Source of the DNA: Pseudorhodoferax sp965279475
GTDB taxonomy: Bacteria; Pseudomonadota; Gammaproteobacteria; Burkholderiales; Burkholderiaceae_C
Direction of reading: 5' to 3'
Length of the DNA stretch: 64,000 bases
Assembly (NCBI GenBank): GCA_965279475.1
Contig: CBDIIA010000003.1
Span: 4,526,001-4,590,000, forward strand
The position numbers and the translations under genes are program-made. Below are positions 37,413 to 46,202 of the stretch, piece by piece. A model generated the notes under the pieces. The model saw only the letters and a program-made list of their open reading frames with translations. It was not told the DNA's origin and searched no databases. Numbering within the stretch: position 1 is the stretch's first letter; the number at the start of each line of letters is the position of its first letter.

Positions 37413-37733
37413 TTATTCGTTCCGGTGGTGATCGCGTTCGCGTTCGGTCTGGCGGTCTTGCGGCTTCAGCTTCAGCACCTTCAAGGTCTCCGGATCGATC
37501 TGGGCCTTGAAGCCATGGCCCTGCGCATCGGTGCCGCGCAGCTCGTAGCAGCCGTCATCGATCTTCAGCCGCTGGACCTTCCAACCTCGTCGGGCCGCCA
37601 TGTCCTGCACCGCCTCACGGGATTGCCAGCGCGCCACCGGGGCGTCGCAATCGTTATCGGCCCATGCCGACAGGGTGGCAAGACTCAGCGTCAAGGCCAG
37701 CAAGCCGCAGCGCAGCGAGGACGGGGCTTTCAT
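37413..37733 (-). CDS. Periplasmic PepSY-domain protein
   Basis: 106 residues. Signal peptide about 1-25 (ending SAWAD), then a single PepSY domain with DMAARRGWKVQRLKIDDGCYELRGTD-like strand pattern and the C-terminal ETLKVLKL. The ATG at 37733 gives the cleanest signal peptide; an ATG at 37778 is also in frame. It leads the minus-strand flavin cluster. An FNR-type box at 37890 lies about 160 bases upstream, consistent with induction at low oxygen. Confidence 0.78.
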   Translation of the reverse strand: MKAPSSLRCGLLALTLSLATLSAWADNDCDAPVARWQSREAVQDMAARRGWKVQRLKIDDGCYELRGTDAQGHGFKAQIDPETLKVLKLKPQDRQTERERDHHRNE

Positions 37734-37889
37734 GGGCAGGCGGCTGCCGCATCCCATCCTGAGTACCTTGATTTGCATGACACGCGACTCCTTGCCCGAA
37801 CGTCGGCGCAAACAGCCACTGCCGCTGCGCATCGTGTGGGGGTTATAGGCCTGCAAGTGGGGCCGTGTCAGTACGGCGCTGCACATAGC

Positions 37890-37903
37890 TTGATCTGGAT
37901 CAA
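37890..37903. promoter_or_regulatory. Perfect FNR/Anr-type box
   Basis: TTGATCTGGATCAA matches the consensus TTGAT-N4-ATCAA exactly. It lies between the divergent flavin-cluster PepSY gene and the small exported-protein gene. It differs from the island's TGTGC-N6-GCACA boxes, so a different regulator (FNR/Anr/Dnr type) is likely. Confidence 0.7.
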
Positions 37904-37988
37904 CCGGACAGAGCACCGCGCTCGTCCGGCGTCCCCGCGCGCCTGCTCTCGGCTTGTCGCGTGGGGCGCCGCGAGCGCAAGGCTGAGC

Positions 37989-38002
37989 TTGATCTGCGTC
38001 AA
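37989..38002. promoter_or_regulatory. FNR/Anr-type box, one mismatch
   Basis: TTGATCTGCGTCAA differs from TTGAT-N4-ATCAA at one base. It lies 103 bases before the exported-protein gene at 38105, and 86 bases from the first box, so each divergent gene may have its own site. Confidence 0.55.
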
Positions 38003-38104
38003 GCGCCCGAAGTGGATCAGGCCGCAGACTGACCTGCATCCGGATGGACCGAGCCTCGGCGACAGCCCCGTCCCAGGGGCCATCGGCATCCAACGAAAGA
38101 TTTC

Positions 38105-38341
38105 ATGACCGCCCTCATTGCTCGTGCTTCCGTTGCCGCGCTGCTATCGCTGGCCTGCATGCTGCCCGCATGGTCCGCTGATGCCGCCACCGAAGCGGGG
38201 ATCGACAAGAAGCCTGCATTCGCGCGGATCAACGTGATCCAGGTGAACTATGTGAAGCGTTCGGGGCAGCACGCCTCCGCGGTACAGGGCTTAGACTACA
38301 ACCAGACGCCCGCCGGCGCATTCGTACAGCACAAGTCGTAG
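38105..38341 (+). CDS. Small exported protein of unknown function
   Basis: 78 residues with a clear signal peptide (about 1-25, ending WSADA). The mature part of about 53 residues (NVIQVNYVKRSGQHASAVQG) has no cysteine or domain I recognise. It lies 16 bases before the P-type ATPase gene on the same strand and may be co-transcribed with it. Two FNR-type boxes upstream suggest oxygen control. Confidence 0.6.
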   Translation: MTALIARASVAALLSLACMLPAWSADAATEAGIDKKPAFARINVIQVNYVKRSGQHASAVQGLDYNQTPAGAFVQHKS

Positions 38342-38357
38342 CGCGCGAGCATCGGCC

Positions 38358-40931
38358 ATGGCTGAAGCAATGTCGCCGGGCCTGGACGGCACCGGCCTGA
38401 CCAACGCCCAAGCACAAGCGCGCCTCGCACAGGACGGCCCCAACGCACTCCCCGTGTCGAAGCGGCGCGGCGTGCTGCGCCTGCTGCATGAGATCGTGCT
38501 CGAGCCGATGTTCCTGCTGCTGGTGGGCTGCGGCGCGCTGTACATGGTGCTGGGCAGCACGCAGGAGGCGCTGATGCTGCTGGCCTTCGTCTTCGTGGTG
38601 ATGGGCATCAGCTTCGCCCAGCAACGCCGCAGCGAGCGCTCGCTCGATGCGCTGCGCGACCTGTCGAGCCCGCAGGCGCAGGTGATGCGCGACGGCCAGG
38701 CCTGCCGCATCGCCGCGCGTGACCTGGTGCCGGGCGACCTGGTGCTGCTGGCCGAGGGTGATCGCGTGCCGGCCGATCTGCAACTGCTGGCGGCCTCCAA
38801 CCTGGCGATCGACGAGTCGCTGCTGACGGGTGAGTCCGAGCCGGTGCCGAAGCAGGCCGGCGCGACCGGGGACGAGACCGATGCAGCGCTGTCGCAGGCG
38901 CTCTCCGGCACCCTGGTCACGCGCGGCACCGGTCGCGGCCTGGTCACGGCCACCGGCGCACGCAGCGCGCTGGGGCGTATCGGCGGTTCATTGGCCGGCA
39001 TCGTGGTGGAGGCCACACCGGTGCAGCAGGAGATGCGCCGCATCGTCCAGCGCGTCGCCCTGTGCGGCCTGGCCTTGGCGGCCCTGCTGGCCCTCGTCTA
39101 CGGCCTCACGCGGGGCGACTGGTTGCAGGCACTGCTGGCCGGCATCACCCTGGCGATGGCGGTGCTGCCCGAAGAGCTGCCGGTGGTGCTGACGCTGTTC
39201 CTGGGCCTGGGCGCGTGGCGGCTCTCGCGCGAGCATGTGCTGGCGCGCAGCATCCCCGCCGTCGAGCTGTTGGGGGCGGCGACGGTGCTGTGCGTCGACA
39301 AGACCGGCACGCTCACCGCCAACCGCATGACGGTGCGGCGGCTGTGGTCCGAGCAGGCCGAGCACGCCGTCGCGCCGACCGGCCCGGACCCGCTGCAGGA
39401 GGAACTGCACGGCCTGCTCGAATACGCGGTGCTGGCCAGCCACCGCCGTGCCTTCGACCCGATGGAGACCGCGATCGGCGAGGCCGGGCAGCGCCTGCTG
39501 GCCGGCACCGAGCATCTGCATGCCGACTGGACGCTGGTCGACGACTATCCGCTCTCGCCCGCGCTGCTGGAGATGTCGCGGGTCTGGCAGTCGCCCGACC
39601 AGAGCGCGCGCCTGATCGCCGCCAAGGGTGCACCCGAGGCCATCGTCGACCTGTGCCATCTGGATGCCGAACGCAGCGCCTTGATCGCTGCCCAGGTGCT
39701 GGCGCTGGCGGCCGATGGCCTGCGCGTGCTCGGCGTGGCGCAGGCCGTGTTTGGCGCGCCGCGGCTGCCCGAGGTCCAGCATGACTTCGATTTCCGCTTC
39801 CTCGGGTTGATCGCGCTGGAGGACCCGGTGCGGCCCGAGGTGCCGCAGGCCATTGCCGACTGCCGTGCCGCCGGCATCCGCGTGGTGATGATGACGGGCG
39901 ACCACCCCGCCACCGCGCTGTCGGTGGCGCGGCAGGCCGGCCTGGCCACCGGCGCGTCCGTCATCACCGGCACCGAGCTGGCCGGGCTGAGCGACGCGGA
40001 CCTGGCAGCGCGCCTGGCCGACACGCATGTCTTCTGCCGCGTGCAGCCCGAGCAGAAGCTGCGCCTGGTGCGGGCCTTGCAGGCACGCGGCGACGTGGTG
40101 GCGATGACCGGCGATGGCGTCAACGACGCGCCCGCACTGAAGGCCGCCGATATCGGCGTGGCCATGGGCGCGCGTGGCACCGAGGTGGCGCGCGAGGCCG
40201 CTGCCCTGGTGCTGCTGAAGGACGACTTCGCCTCGCTGGTGACGGCCGTGCGCTACGGCCGCCGGGTCTTCGCCAACCTGCGCAAGGCCATGGTGTTCGT
40301 GCTGGCGGTGCACGTGCCCATCGTGGGGCTGTCGGTGCTGCCGGTGCTGTTCGGCTGGCCGATACTGCTGATGCCGGTCCACATCCTGTTCCTGCAACTG
40401 ATCATCGACCCGGCCTGCTCGGTGGTGTTCGAGGCCGCGCCGCTGGAGCCGGACGCGATGCGCCTGCCACCGCGCCGCGCCAGCCAGCGCCTGTTCGATG
40501 CCGCGGTGCTGGCGCGTGGCCTGGCGCAGGGCGCGGGCCTGCTGCTGCTGCTGCTGGCGACCTATGCAGGTGCGCGCGGGCTGATGCCAGCGGACGCCGA
40601 CCGCGACGGCATCGCCAGGGCACTGACGTTCACGGTGCTGGTGCTGTCGAACCTGGTGCTGATCTGGTGCAACCGCTCCTGGGGCCGGAGCCACTGGCGC
40701 GACGGCGGCGAGTCGGACCGCACGCTCGCCTGGATCGCGCTGGCTGCCGCGGCGGTGCTCGGCATCGTGCTGGCGCTGCCGCCGGTCAGCCGGCTGTTCT
40801 CGTTCGTGACACCCGCGCCGGGGCTGCTGCTGGCCGCCCTCGGCATGGTGGCCTTGAGTGCCCTGTGGTTCGAAGCCGTCAAGGGCCTGGCGCGACGGCG
40901 CGCTCAGACAGGCGCAGCGGTATCAGGCTAA
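38358..40931 (+). CDS. P-type cation-transporting ATPase (P2-like, divergent membrane motifs)
   Basis: 857 residues with LTGESEPV, the phosphorylation loop VDKTGTLT (Asp314), MTGDHPATA and MTGDGVNDAPAL. The membrane motif is LPEELPVVL instead of PEGLP, and the helix-6 region reads LQLIIDPACSVVFE, lacking the Asn-x-x-Thr-Asp of SERCA-type pumps. The cation is therefore unknown, and may differ from that of the pump at 4-6.8 kb. I use the ATG at 38358; it is separated by 16 bases from the small exported protein. Confidence 0.9.
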   Translation: MAEAMSPGLDGTGLTNAQAQARLAQDGPNALPVSKRRGVLRLLHEIVLEPMFLLLVGCGALYMVLGSTQEALMLLAFVFVVMGISFAQQRRSERSLDALRDLSSPQAQVMRDGQACRIAARDLVPGDLVLLAEGDRVPADLQLLAASNLAIDESLLTGESEPVPKQAGATGDETDAALSQALSGTLVTRGTGRGLVTATGARSALGRIGGSLAGIVVEATPVQQEMRRIVQRVALCGLALAALLALVYGLTRGDWLQALLAGITLAMAVLPEELPVVLTLFLGLGAWRLSREHVLARSIPAVELLGAATVLCVDKTGTLTANRMTVRRLWSEQAEHAVAPTGPDPLQEELHGLLEYAVLASHRRAFDPMETAIGEAGQRLLAGTEHLHADWTLVDDYPLSPALLEMSRVWQSPDQSARLIAAKGAPEAIVDLCHLDAERSALIAAQVLALAADGLRVLGVAQAVFGAPRLPEVQHDFDFRFLGLIALEDPVRPEVPQAIADCRAAGIRVVMMTGDHPATALSVARQAGLATGASVITGTELAGLSDADLAARLADTHVFCRVQPEQKLRLVRALQARGDVVAMTGDGVNDAPALKAADIGVAMGARGTEVAREAAALVLLKDDFASLVTAVRYGRRVFANLRKAMVFVLAVHVPIVGLSVLPVLFGWPILLMPVHILFLQLIIDPACSVVFEAAPLEPDAMRLPPRRASQRLFDAAVLARGLAQGAGLLLLLLATYAGARGLMPADADRDGIARALTFTVLVLSNLVLIWCNRSWGRSHWRDGGESDRTLAWIALAAAAVLGIVLALPPVSRLFSFVTPAPGLLLAALGMVALSALWFEAVKGLARRRAQTGAAVSG

Positions 40932-40994
40932 AGTCGCACGACGCCCCGCCTGACACTGCAGGCCCGATTCACCACCGCCCAAGGACCTCACCCG

Positions 40995-41810
40995 ATGACA
41001 GCGACCGCATGGACCGACACAGCGGCATCGATCAAGGCCACCACCGCCGCCAGGCGCGCCGCTGCGCTGCTGGCCTGGGTGCTGCTGGCCGCCGCCACTC
41101 CGGCGGCGCTGGCGGCGCCCGAGGAAATCCAGGTCTACCTGGACGACCTGAGCGCGCCTGGCAAGTTCGGCGTGGACCTGCACAACAACTACGTGTTCTC
41201 CGGGCCGTCCAAGCCCGGCTACCCCGGCGAGCAGCCGCCGGCCCGCGTCTACCGCCTGACGCCCGAGTTCACCTACGGCCTCACCGACACGCTGGAGCTC
41301 GGCCTGTACGTGCTCACCAGCCGGGCCGCCCACGCCGAGCCCAAGGTCGACGGCGCCAAGCTGCGCATCAAGTACATCGCCCCGCATGACGCGAACCAGG
41401 GCTTCTTCTGGGGCGCGAATCTGGAGGTCGGGCGCACCGTGCTGCGCGCCTCCTCGACGCCCTGGAACGCGGAGCTCAAGGGCATCCTGGGCTACCGCAC
41501 CGGCCCGTGGACACTGGCGATGAACCCGAACTTCGACTGGAGCCTGTCGCGTGGGGGCGGCCCGGTGACATTCGACCTGGACGCGAAAGTGGCCTACGCG
41601 ATCAACCCCAAGACACAGCTGGGCATGGAGATCTACAACGAGTTGGGCCCCCTGGTGCGGCTCGACGGGCTGAACAAGAACGGCAAGACCCTGTACGCCG
41701 TGATCGACCACGAGTTCGAGCGCGTCGACCTGAACCTCGGCCTGGGCCGGGGGCTGACGCGTGACGGTGACCGCTGGCTGATCAAGTTCATCGTCGGCAC
41801 CCGTTTCTGA
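40995..41810 (+). CDS. Outer-membrane beta-barrel-like exported protein
   Basis: 271 residues. A long N-terminal signal region (about 1-40, ending ALAAP) precedes a sequence of alternating amphipathic strands (RVYRLTPEFTYGLTDTLEL, GPWTLAMNPNFDWSL, VDLNLGLGRGLT) and ends in Phe, as typical for Bam-inserted barrels. No cysteine or channel family motif was recognised. It follows the P-type ATPase gene by 63 bases on the same strand. Transport or porin role is a guess. Confidence 0.65.
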   Translation: MTATAWTDTAASIKATTAARRAAALLAWVLLAAATPAALAAPEEIQVYLDDLSAPGKFGVDLHNNYVFSGPSKPGYPGEQPPARVYRLTPEFTYGLTDTLELGLYVLTSRAAHAEPKVDGAKLRIKYIAPHDANQGFFWGANLEVGRTVLRASSTPWNAELKGILGYRTGPWTLAMNPNFDWSLSRGGGPVTFDLDAKVAYAINPKTQLGMEIYNELGPLVRLDGLNKNGKTLYAVIDHEFERVDLNLGLGRGLTRDGDRWLIKFIVGTRF

Positions 41811-41911
41811 GCGGCCTCGCGAGCGAGCCGCCAGCGACCAGGCGACCGCACCGAACAGCGCGCCGGCGCCGGTGGCGACCCCCATCGCGACGGCACCCAG
41901 AAGGCGACGCG

Positions 41912-42235
41912 TTGCAGGTACTGGACGACGGCCGCCTGACCGATGGCCACGGCCGCACCGTGAACTTCAAGAACACGGTGATCGTGATGACCAGCAACCC
42001 AGCGCGGACACCAAGGACGCTGCGTGGGAGGAACTGAAGAGCCCCTTCAGGCCGGAGTTCCTCAACAAGATGGATTTGACGCTCGTTGTATCTCCTGCAG
42101 CGCTGGCGGAGATTGCCAAGGTTGGTTTTGATCCCGTCTACGGCGCGCGATCCAGCAGCGCATCGAAAACCCCTGGTCCAAGTCGCTGCTCGATGGCAGT
42201 TTCGGTTCCAAGGACACGATTTTTTGCAACCGATG
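41912..42235 (+). pseudogene. clpB: Decayed clpB 3' fragment
   Basis: The plus strand reads LQVLDDGRLTDGHGRTVNFK and then NTVIVMTSN, as in ClpB AAA-2. After a frame change come DAAWEELKSPFRPEFLNK and ALAEIAKVGFDPVYGAR, then a third frame with RIENPWSKSLLDGSFGSKD. Against the intact clpB at 29.6 kb about 30 codons are deleted in the middle and two frame changes occur. It lies just before the end of hslU and is not functional. Confidence 0.82.
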
Positions 42236-42377
42236 CGGAACAGACGCCTGGCATGCAGGGCAATGACTTTGGTCGCGGCCTGCAACGATGGTTCGTTGCG
42301 CCCAGGCTCGCATGTCCGCCCTCCACTCTTGCGTTAACGCCCAGCCGGTGGAACACCGCAGCCGGCATGCGCAAGGC

Positions 42378-43739
42378 TTACAGAATGTACCGGGACAGAT
42401 CCTCGTTGCGGCTCAGCTCGTTGAGCCGCGCATCGACGTAGGCGGCATCGATCGTCACGGTCTCGCCCCCCAGTTTGGCGGCATCGAAACTGACCTCGTC
42501 GAGCAGCCGTTCCATCACCGTCGAGAGCCGTCGCGCACCGATGTTCTCGGTGCGTTCGTTCACGTCGTAGGCGATGTGCGCCAGGCGCGTCACGCCTTCG
42601 GGCAGGAAGTCGACCGTCACGTTCTCGGTCGCCAACAGCGCCTGGTATTGCCGCACCAGCGACGCATGCGTCTGCGTCAGGATGGCCTCGAAATCCTGCA
42701 CCGACAGCGACTGCAGCTCGACCCGGATCGGGAAGCGGCCCTGCAATTCGGGAATCAGGTCACTGGGCTTGCTCAGGTGGAAGGCGCCGGACGCGATGAA
42801 CAGGATGTGGTCGGTCCGCACCACGCCGTACTTGGTCGACACGGCCGTGCCTTCGACCAGCGGCAGCAGGTCGCGCTGCACGCCCTGGCGCGACACCTCG
42901 GCACCGCTGCCCTCGCTGCGCGACGTGACCTTGTCGATCTCGTCGATGAAGACGATGCCGTTCTGCTCGGCGTTGTGGATCGCCTGCGTCTTGATCTCTT
43001 CTTCGTTGACCAGCTTGGCCGCCTCTTCATCGATCAGCAGCTTCATCGCCTCGCCGATCGGCAGCCGGCGGGCCTTGCGTTTGGACGTACCCATCTGGCT
43101 GAACATGCCGCGCAGCTGCTCGGTCATCTCTTCCATGCCGGGCGGGCCCATGATCTCGAGCGGCTGCTTGTTGTCGGCCACGTCGATCTCGATTTCCTTG
43201 GCGTCGAGTTCGTGCTCGCGCAGCTTCTTGCGGAAGGTCTGGCGCGCGGTGCTGTCCGTCGAGGGCGCGGCAATGGCCGTCGGCGTGGCGAACCCGAACG
43301 CGGCCTCGCCGCTGGCGGCGCGTGCCGGGGGAATCAGGATGTCGAGGATGCGCTCTTCGGCCGCGTCTTCGGCACGTGTGCGCACCTGGCGCATCGCCTT
43401 CTCGCGGGTCTGCTTGACCGCAATGTCGGCGAGGTCGCGGATGATGGCGTCGACGTCCTTGCCGACATAACCGACCTCGGTGAACTTCGTTGCCTCGACC
43501 TTGATGAACGGTGCATCCGCCAGCTTGGCGAGCCGGCGCGCGATCTCGGTCTTGCCGACGCCGGTGGGGCCGATCATCAGGATGTTCTTCGGCGTGATCT
43601 CCGCGCGGAGTTTTTCATCGACCTGCTGGCGCCGCCAGCGGTTGCGCAGCGCGATGGCCACCGCGCGTTTGGCCTGCTGCTGGCCGACGATGTGGCGATC
43701 GAGTTCGGAGACGATCTCCTGGGGGGTCATCGAGGACAT
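42378..43739 (-). CDS. hslU: ATP-dependent protease ATPase subunit HslU
   Basis: 453 residues, AAA+ unfoldase that feeds substrates into HslV. It has MIGPTGVGKTEIARRLAKL (Walker A), the intermediate domain (about 110-240), the Walker B segment IVFIDEIDKV and the C-terminal ISRYIL-like tail (DLSRYIL) that docks into HslV. Length and motifs are typical. It follows hslV by 9 bases on the same strand. Confidence 0.97.
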   Translation of the reverse strand: MSSMTPQEIVSELDRHIVGQQQAKRAVAIALRNRWRRQQVDEKLRAEITPKNILMIGPTGVGKTEIARRLAKLADAPFIKVEATKFTEVGYVGKDVDAIIRDLADIAVKQTREKAMRQVRTRAEDAAEERILDILIPPARAASGEAAFGFATPTAIAAPSTDSTARQTFRKKLREHELDAKEIEIDVADNKQPLEIMGPPGMEEMTEQLRGMFSQMGTSKRKARRLPIGEAMKLLIDEEAAKLVNEEEIKTQAIHNAEQNGIVFIDEIDKVTSRSEGSGAEVSRQGVQRDLLPLVEGTAVSTKYGVVRTDHILFIASGAFHLSKPSDLIPELQGRFPIRVELQSLSVQDFEAILTQTHASLVRQYQALLATENVTVDFLPEGVTRLAHIAYDVNERTENIGARRLSTVMERLLDEVSFDAAKLGGETVTIDAAYVDARLNELSRNEDLSRYIL

Positions 43740-43748
43740 GGATTCGGA

Positions 43749-44297
43749 TCAGCTCAAGGTTTCGATGGTGTGGTGCATGTTCGTGTAAATGCACACTTCT
43801 CCGGCGATCTCCAGCGACTTCTTCACGATGTCGGTAGCAGACAGCTCGGTATTGCCCAGCAGCGCAATGGCGGCCGATTGGGCGTAGGCGCCACCGGAGC
43901 CGATCGCGACGATGCCGCGCTCGGGCTCCAGCACGTCGCCGTTGCCGGTGATGATCAGCGAGGCCTCGCGGTCGGCGACGGCCAGCATGGCCTCGAGCCG
44001 CCGCAGCACGCGGTCGGTGCGCCAGTCCTTGGTCAGCTCGATCGCCGCGCGCACCAGGTGGCCCTGGTGCTTCTCGAGTTTGGCCTCGAAGCGCTCGAAC
44101 AGCGTGAACGCGTCGGCGGTAGCGCCGGCAAAGCCGGCCAGCACCTTGTCATGGTAGAGCTTGCGGACCTTGCGGGCGCTGCCCTTGACGACGATCGTGC
44201 CGAGCGTGACCTGGCCGTCGCCGCCGATCGCGACCTGCATGCCTGTCGGCGTCATGCGGCGCACGCTGACGATGGTGGTTCCGTGAAATTGCTCCAT
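43749..44297 (-). CDS. hslV: ATP-dependent protease peptidase subunit HslV
   Basis: 182 residues, proteasome-like threonine peptidase. The N-terminus MEQFHGTTIVSVRR predicts removal of six residues so that Thr7 becomes the catalytic nucleophile; GDGQVTLG and GSGGAYAQSAAIAL are conserved. It is directly upstream of hslU, forming the usual hslVU operon. No heat-shock promoter was clearly recognised upstream by eye. Confidence 0.97.
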   Translation of the reverse strand: MEQFHGTTIVSVRRMTPTGMQVAIGGDGQVTLGTIVVKGSARKVRKLYHDKVLAGFAGATADAFTLFERFEAKLEKHQGHLVRAAIELTKDWRTDRVLRRLEAMLAVADREASLIITGNGDVLEPERGIVAIGSGGAYAQSAAIALLGNTELSATDIVKKSLEIAGEVCIYTNMHHTIETLS

Positions 44298-44394
44298 GCG
44301 AATGACCTGGGGTTGGAATCAGAGAATACAAGCGCGGGCGGGAGCTTCCGCTCGGCCGCAGACAGTGCAGCAGGAAGACCGCCGCCTTGCCAGC

Positions 44395-46149
44395 TCAGTT
44401 GCTGCGGGCGATGACCTTGGCGTGCTCGCTGACGCCGATGACGTTGAAGAAGATCGCCGCCACGCGGTGCAGATTGCGGAACTGCACGCGCCGCCCGGCG
44501 GCCTGCTGCGCCGCGGCCCAGTTGAGCACCGAGCCCGCCGCGGCGAAGTCGATGCGCACCAGGTGCTCGCACGAGATCACCAGGAGACCGGAGGCGAGCA
44601 CCTGGTCCTCGAACTGCGCCAGCGCATCGGCCGCGTCGCCCAGCACCAGGCCCGACAGCGCGCCCAGTGCCACCGCCTTGCGCGCATCGTCGTGCGGGAT
44701 GGTGCTGCGGCCATCGCCGGCATCGGTGTCGAAGAAATCGGAATCGGGCGCGATCTCGGCCACGATGAAGTCATCCGCCGCATCGCCCCCAGCCCCGTCC
44801 GCCAGAGCGAATTCGCACTGCGCCTGTTGCCAGGACGGCGGCGACACCTCGTAGGTGACGCAGTAGTCGAGCGCCACCAGGTCGAACTCATCGGGCCGCT
44901 GCATGAGGCGCAACAGCTCCATGCGCAGCTTCCACCAGGCGGGGTTGACGCTGGCATCGCCGGATGCAGTGCCCTTGCGGAGCAATCCTTCGAGGTGCGC
45001 CGCGCCAGCGAACTGCAGCCGCAGCTTCTGCCGGCTCCAGGCGGTCAACAAGGCGCCGAGCGGCTCAAGTGCGCCTTCCTGCACGGTGGACAGGTGCGAC
45101 CAGTTGAGATGGGCCACCGGCGGCGCCTTCGACAGCATCGTCGACTGCAGCGCCAGCACCTGGGCCGCGCCGAGCACGCTCGGGCTGGTCCAGTGGTAGA
45201 TGTTCGGCCGCACCGTCGCGGCGGGCTCTTCGCCCTTGCCACCGGCAGCGTCCGGGATCGAGAACCAGATCGGCGCCGAGCGCCCGAAGCGCGTGGCGAA
45301 CTCGATCGCCACCGTGTCGAACTTGTCGTGCTGGCCCGTCGCGCGGTACAGATCGAACAAGGTCATCCAGATTTCAAGAGGCGCCGACGCGCTGCCCACG
45401 CCCAGCAGCGACACGATCGAGGTCTCGGCCCCGGCGCTGTCGCCATTGGCGAAACGGATCGCGGCCTCCTCGAGTTCGGGGTCGTGCACGAAGACCGGCG
45501 CGGCGCTTTCGTCCGGCGTCACCGCATGCGGCCAGTCCGGGTGCCGTGCCGCGTCGAGCGCAGCCAGCATGTCCTCGGTGCCGGAAGCCTCGTGGGCGTA
45601 GCCGCGCCGCGGCTCCAGCGGCGACACGTCGGTCGCCGCATAGGCCGACGAACTCGGCAGCGGCGCGGGCACCGAGGCGTTGATCGTCGTCGCGAAATGC
45701 TGGGCGCTGCCGAAATCGGACGGCACATTGCTGTCGACCGGCTGCAGCGAGGTCGGCGTGTCCTGGCGGGAGCTGCCGTCGTCCTTCGACTTCCACCACT
45801 GCTGCGACATCTGCGCCTCGATCTCGTCGATCTTCTTCAGCGTGACGGCACGGTCGTCGGGTTTGGACGGCAGGCTGCTCTGGAAGAACGAAGGCCGGCC
45901 GGCGGCATCCGTGTCGCCAGCCGGGCCGGCCAGGGCCTCGCGCTGGCGCAGCTTGCGCAGCTGATCGAACTCACGGCGGCGCACGAAGTCGTTGCGCCGC
46001 TTGCGCTCGATCATCTCCTTCAGCATCTGCTTGCTGTAGTGGCTCTCCTTGTCCAACTCGGGCTGGTCAAGGTCGGCCCAGTTCATCGTCGGGTTGCGAA
46101 CGAACTTGACGACCTTGGACAACAGACCTGGTTGTTCTTCCTGGGCCAT
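44395..46149 (-). CDS. STAS-like domain protein of unknown function
   Basis: 584 residues, soluble. The N-terminus (KVVKFVRNPTMNWADLDQPE, then a basic segment ERKRRNDFVRRREFDQLRKL) looks helical. A long middle part has no motif I know. The C-terminal about 80 residues (LVRIDFAAAGSVLNWAAAQQ, VQFRNLHRVAAIFFNVIGVS) resemble a STAS anti-anti-sigma fold, as in STAS-like proteins found near hslVU and dksA in Burkholderiales. I see no phosphorylatable serine in a typical DSS/DST motif, so its partner is unknown. Confidence 0.75.
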   Translation of the reverse strand: MAQEEQPGLLSKVVKFVRNPTMNWADLDQPELDKESHYSKQMLKEMIERKRRNDFVRRREFDQLRKLRQREALAGPAGDTDAAGRPSFFQSSLPSKPDDRAVTLKKIDEIEAQMSQQWWKSKDDGSSRQDTPTSLQPVDSNVPSDFGSAQHFATTINASVPAPLPSSSAYAATDVSPLEPRRGYAHEASGTEDMLAALDAARHPDWPHAVTPDESAAPVFVHDPELEEAAIRFANGDSAGAETSIVSLLGVGSASAPLEIWMTLFDLYRATGQHDKFDTVAIEFATRFGRSAPIWFSIPDAAGGKGEEPAATVRPNIYHWTSPSVLGAAQVLALQSTMLSKAPPVAHLNWSHLSTVQEGALEPLGALLTAWSRQKLRLQFAGAAHLEGLLRKGTASGDASVNPAWWKLRMELLRLMQRPDEFDLVALDYCVTYEVSPPSWQQAQCEFALADGAGGDAADDFIVAEIAPDSDFFDTDAGDGRSTIPHDDARKAVALGALSGLVLGDAADALAQFEDQVLASGLLVISCEHLVRIDFAAAGSVLNWAAAQQAAGRRVQFRNLHRVAAIFFNVIGVSEHAKVIARSN

Positions 46150-46202
46150 GCGGGTCGGAGAGGGCAGCGGGGGAGAAAGGAGGCGCTCAGGAAGCCCGAC
46201 GC

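Noticed and set aside
38988..40694. 568-codon minus-strand frame opposite the second P-type ATPase
   Set aside because: Gln/His/Arg-rich shadow frame without any domain; the plus-strand ATPase is complete.
41812..41911. Hydrophobic minus-strand frame (GVATGAGALFGAVAWSLAARS) before the clpB remnant
   Set aside because: Could be a membrane-helix remnant, but one helix-like stretch in GC-rich DNA is not enough to call a gene.
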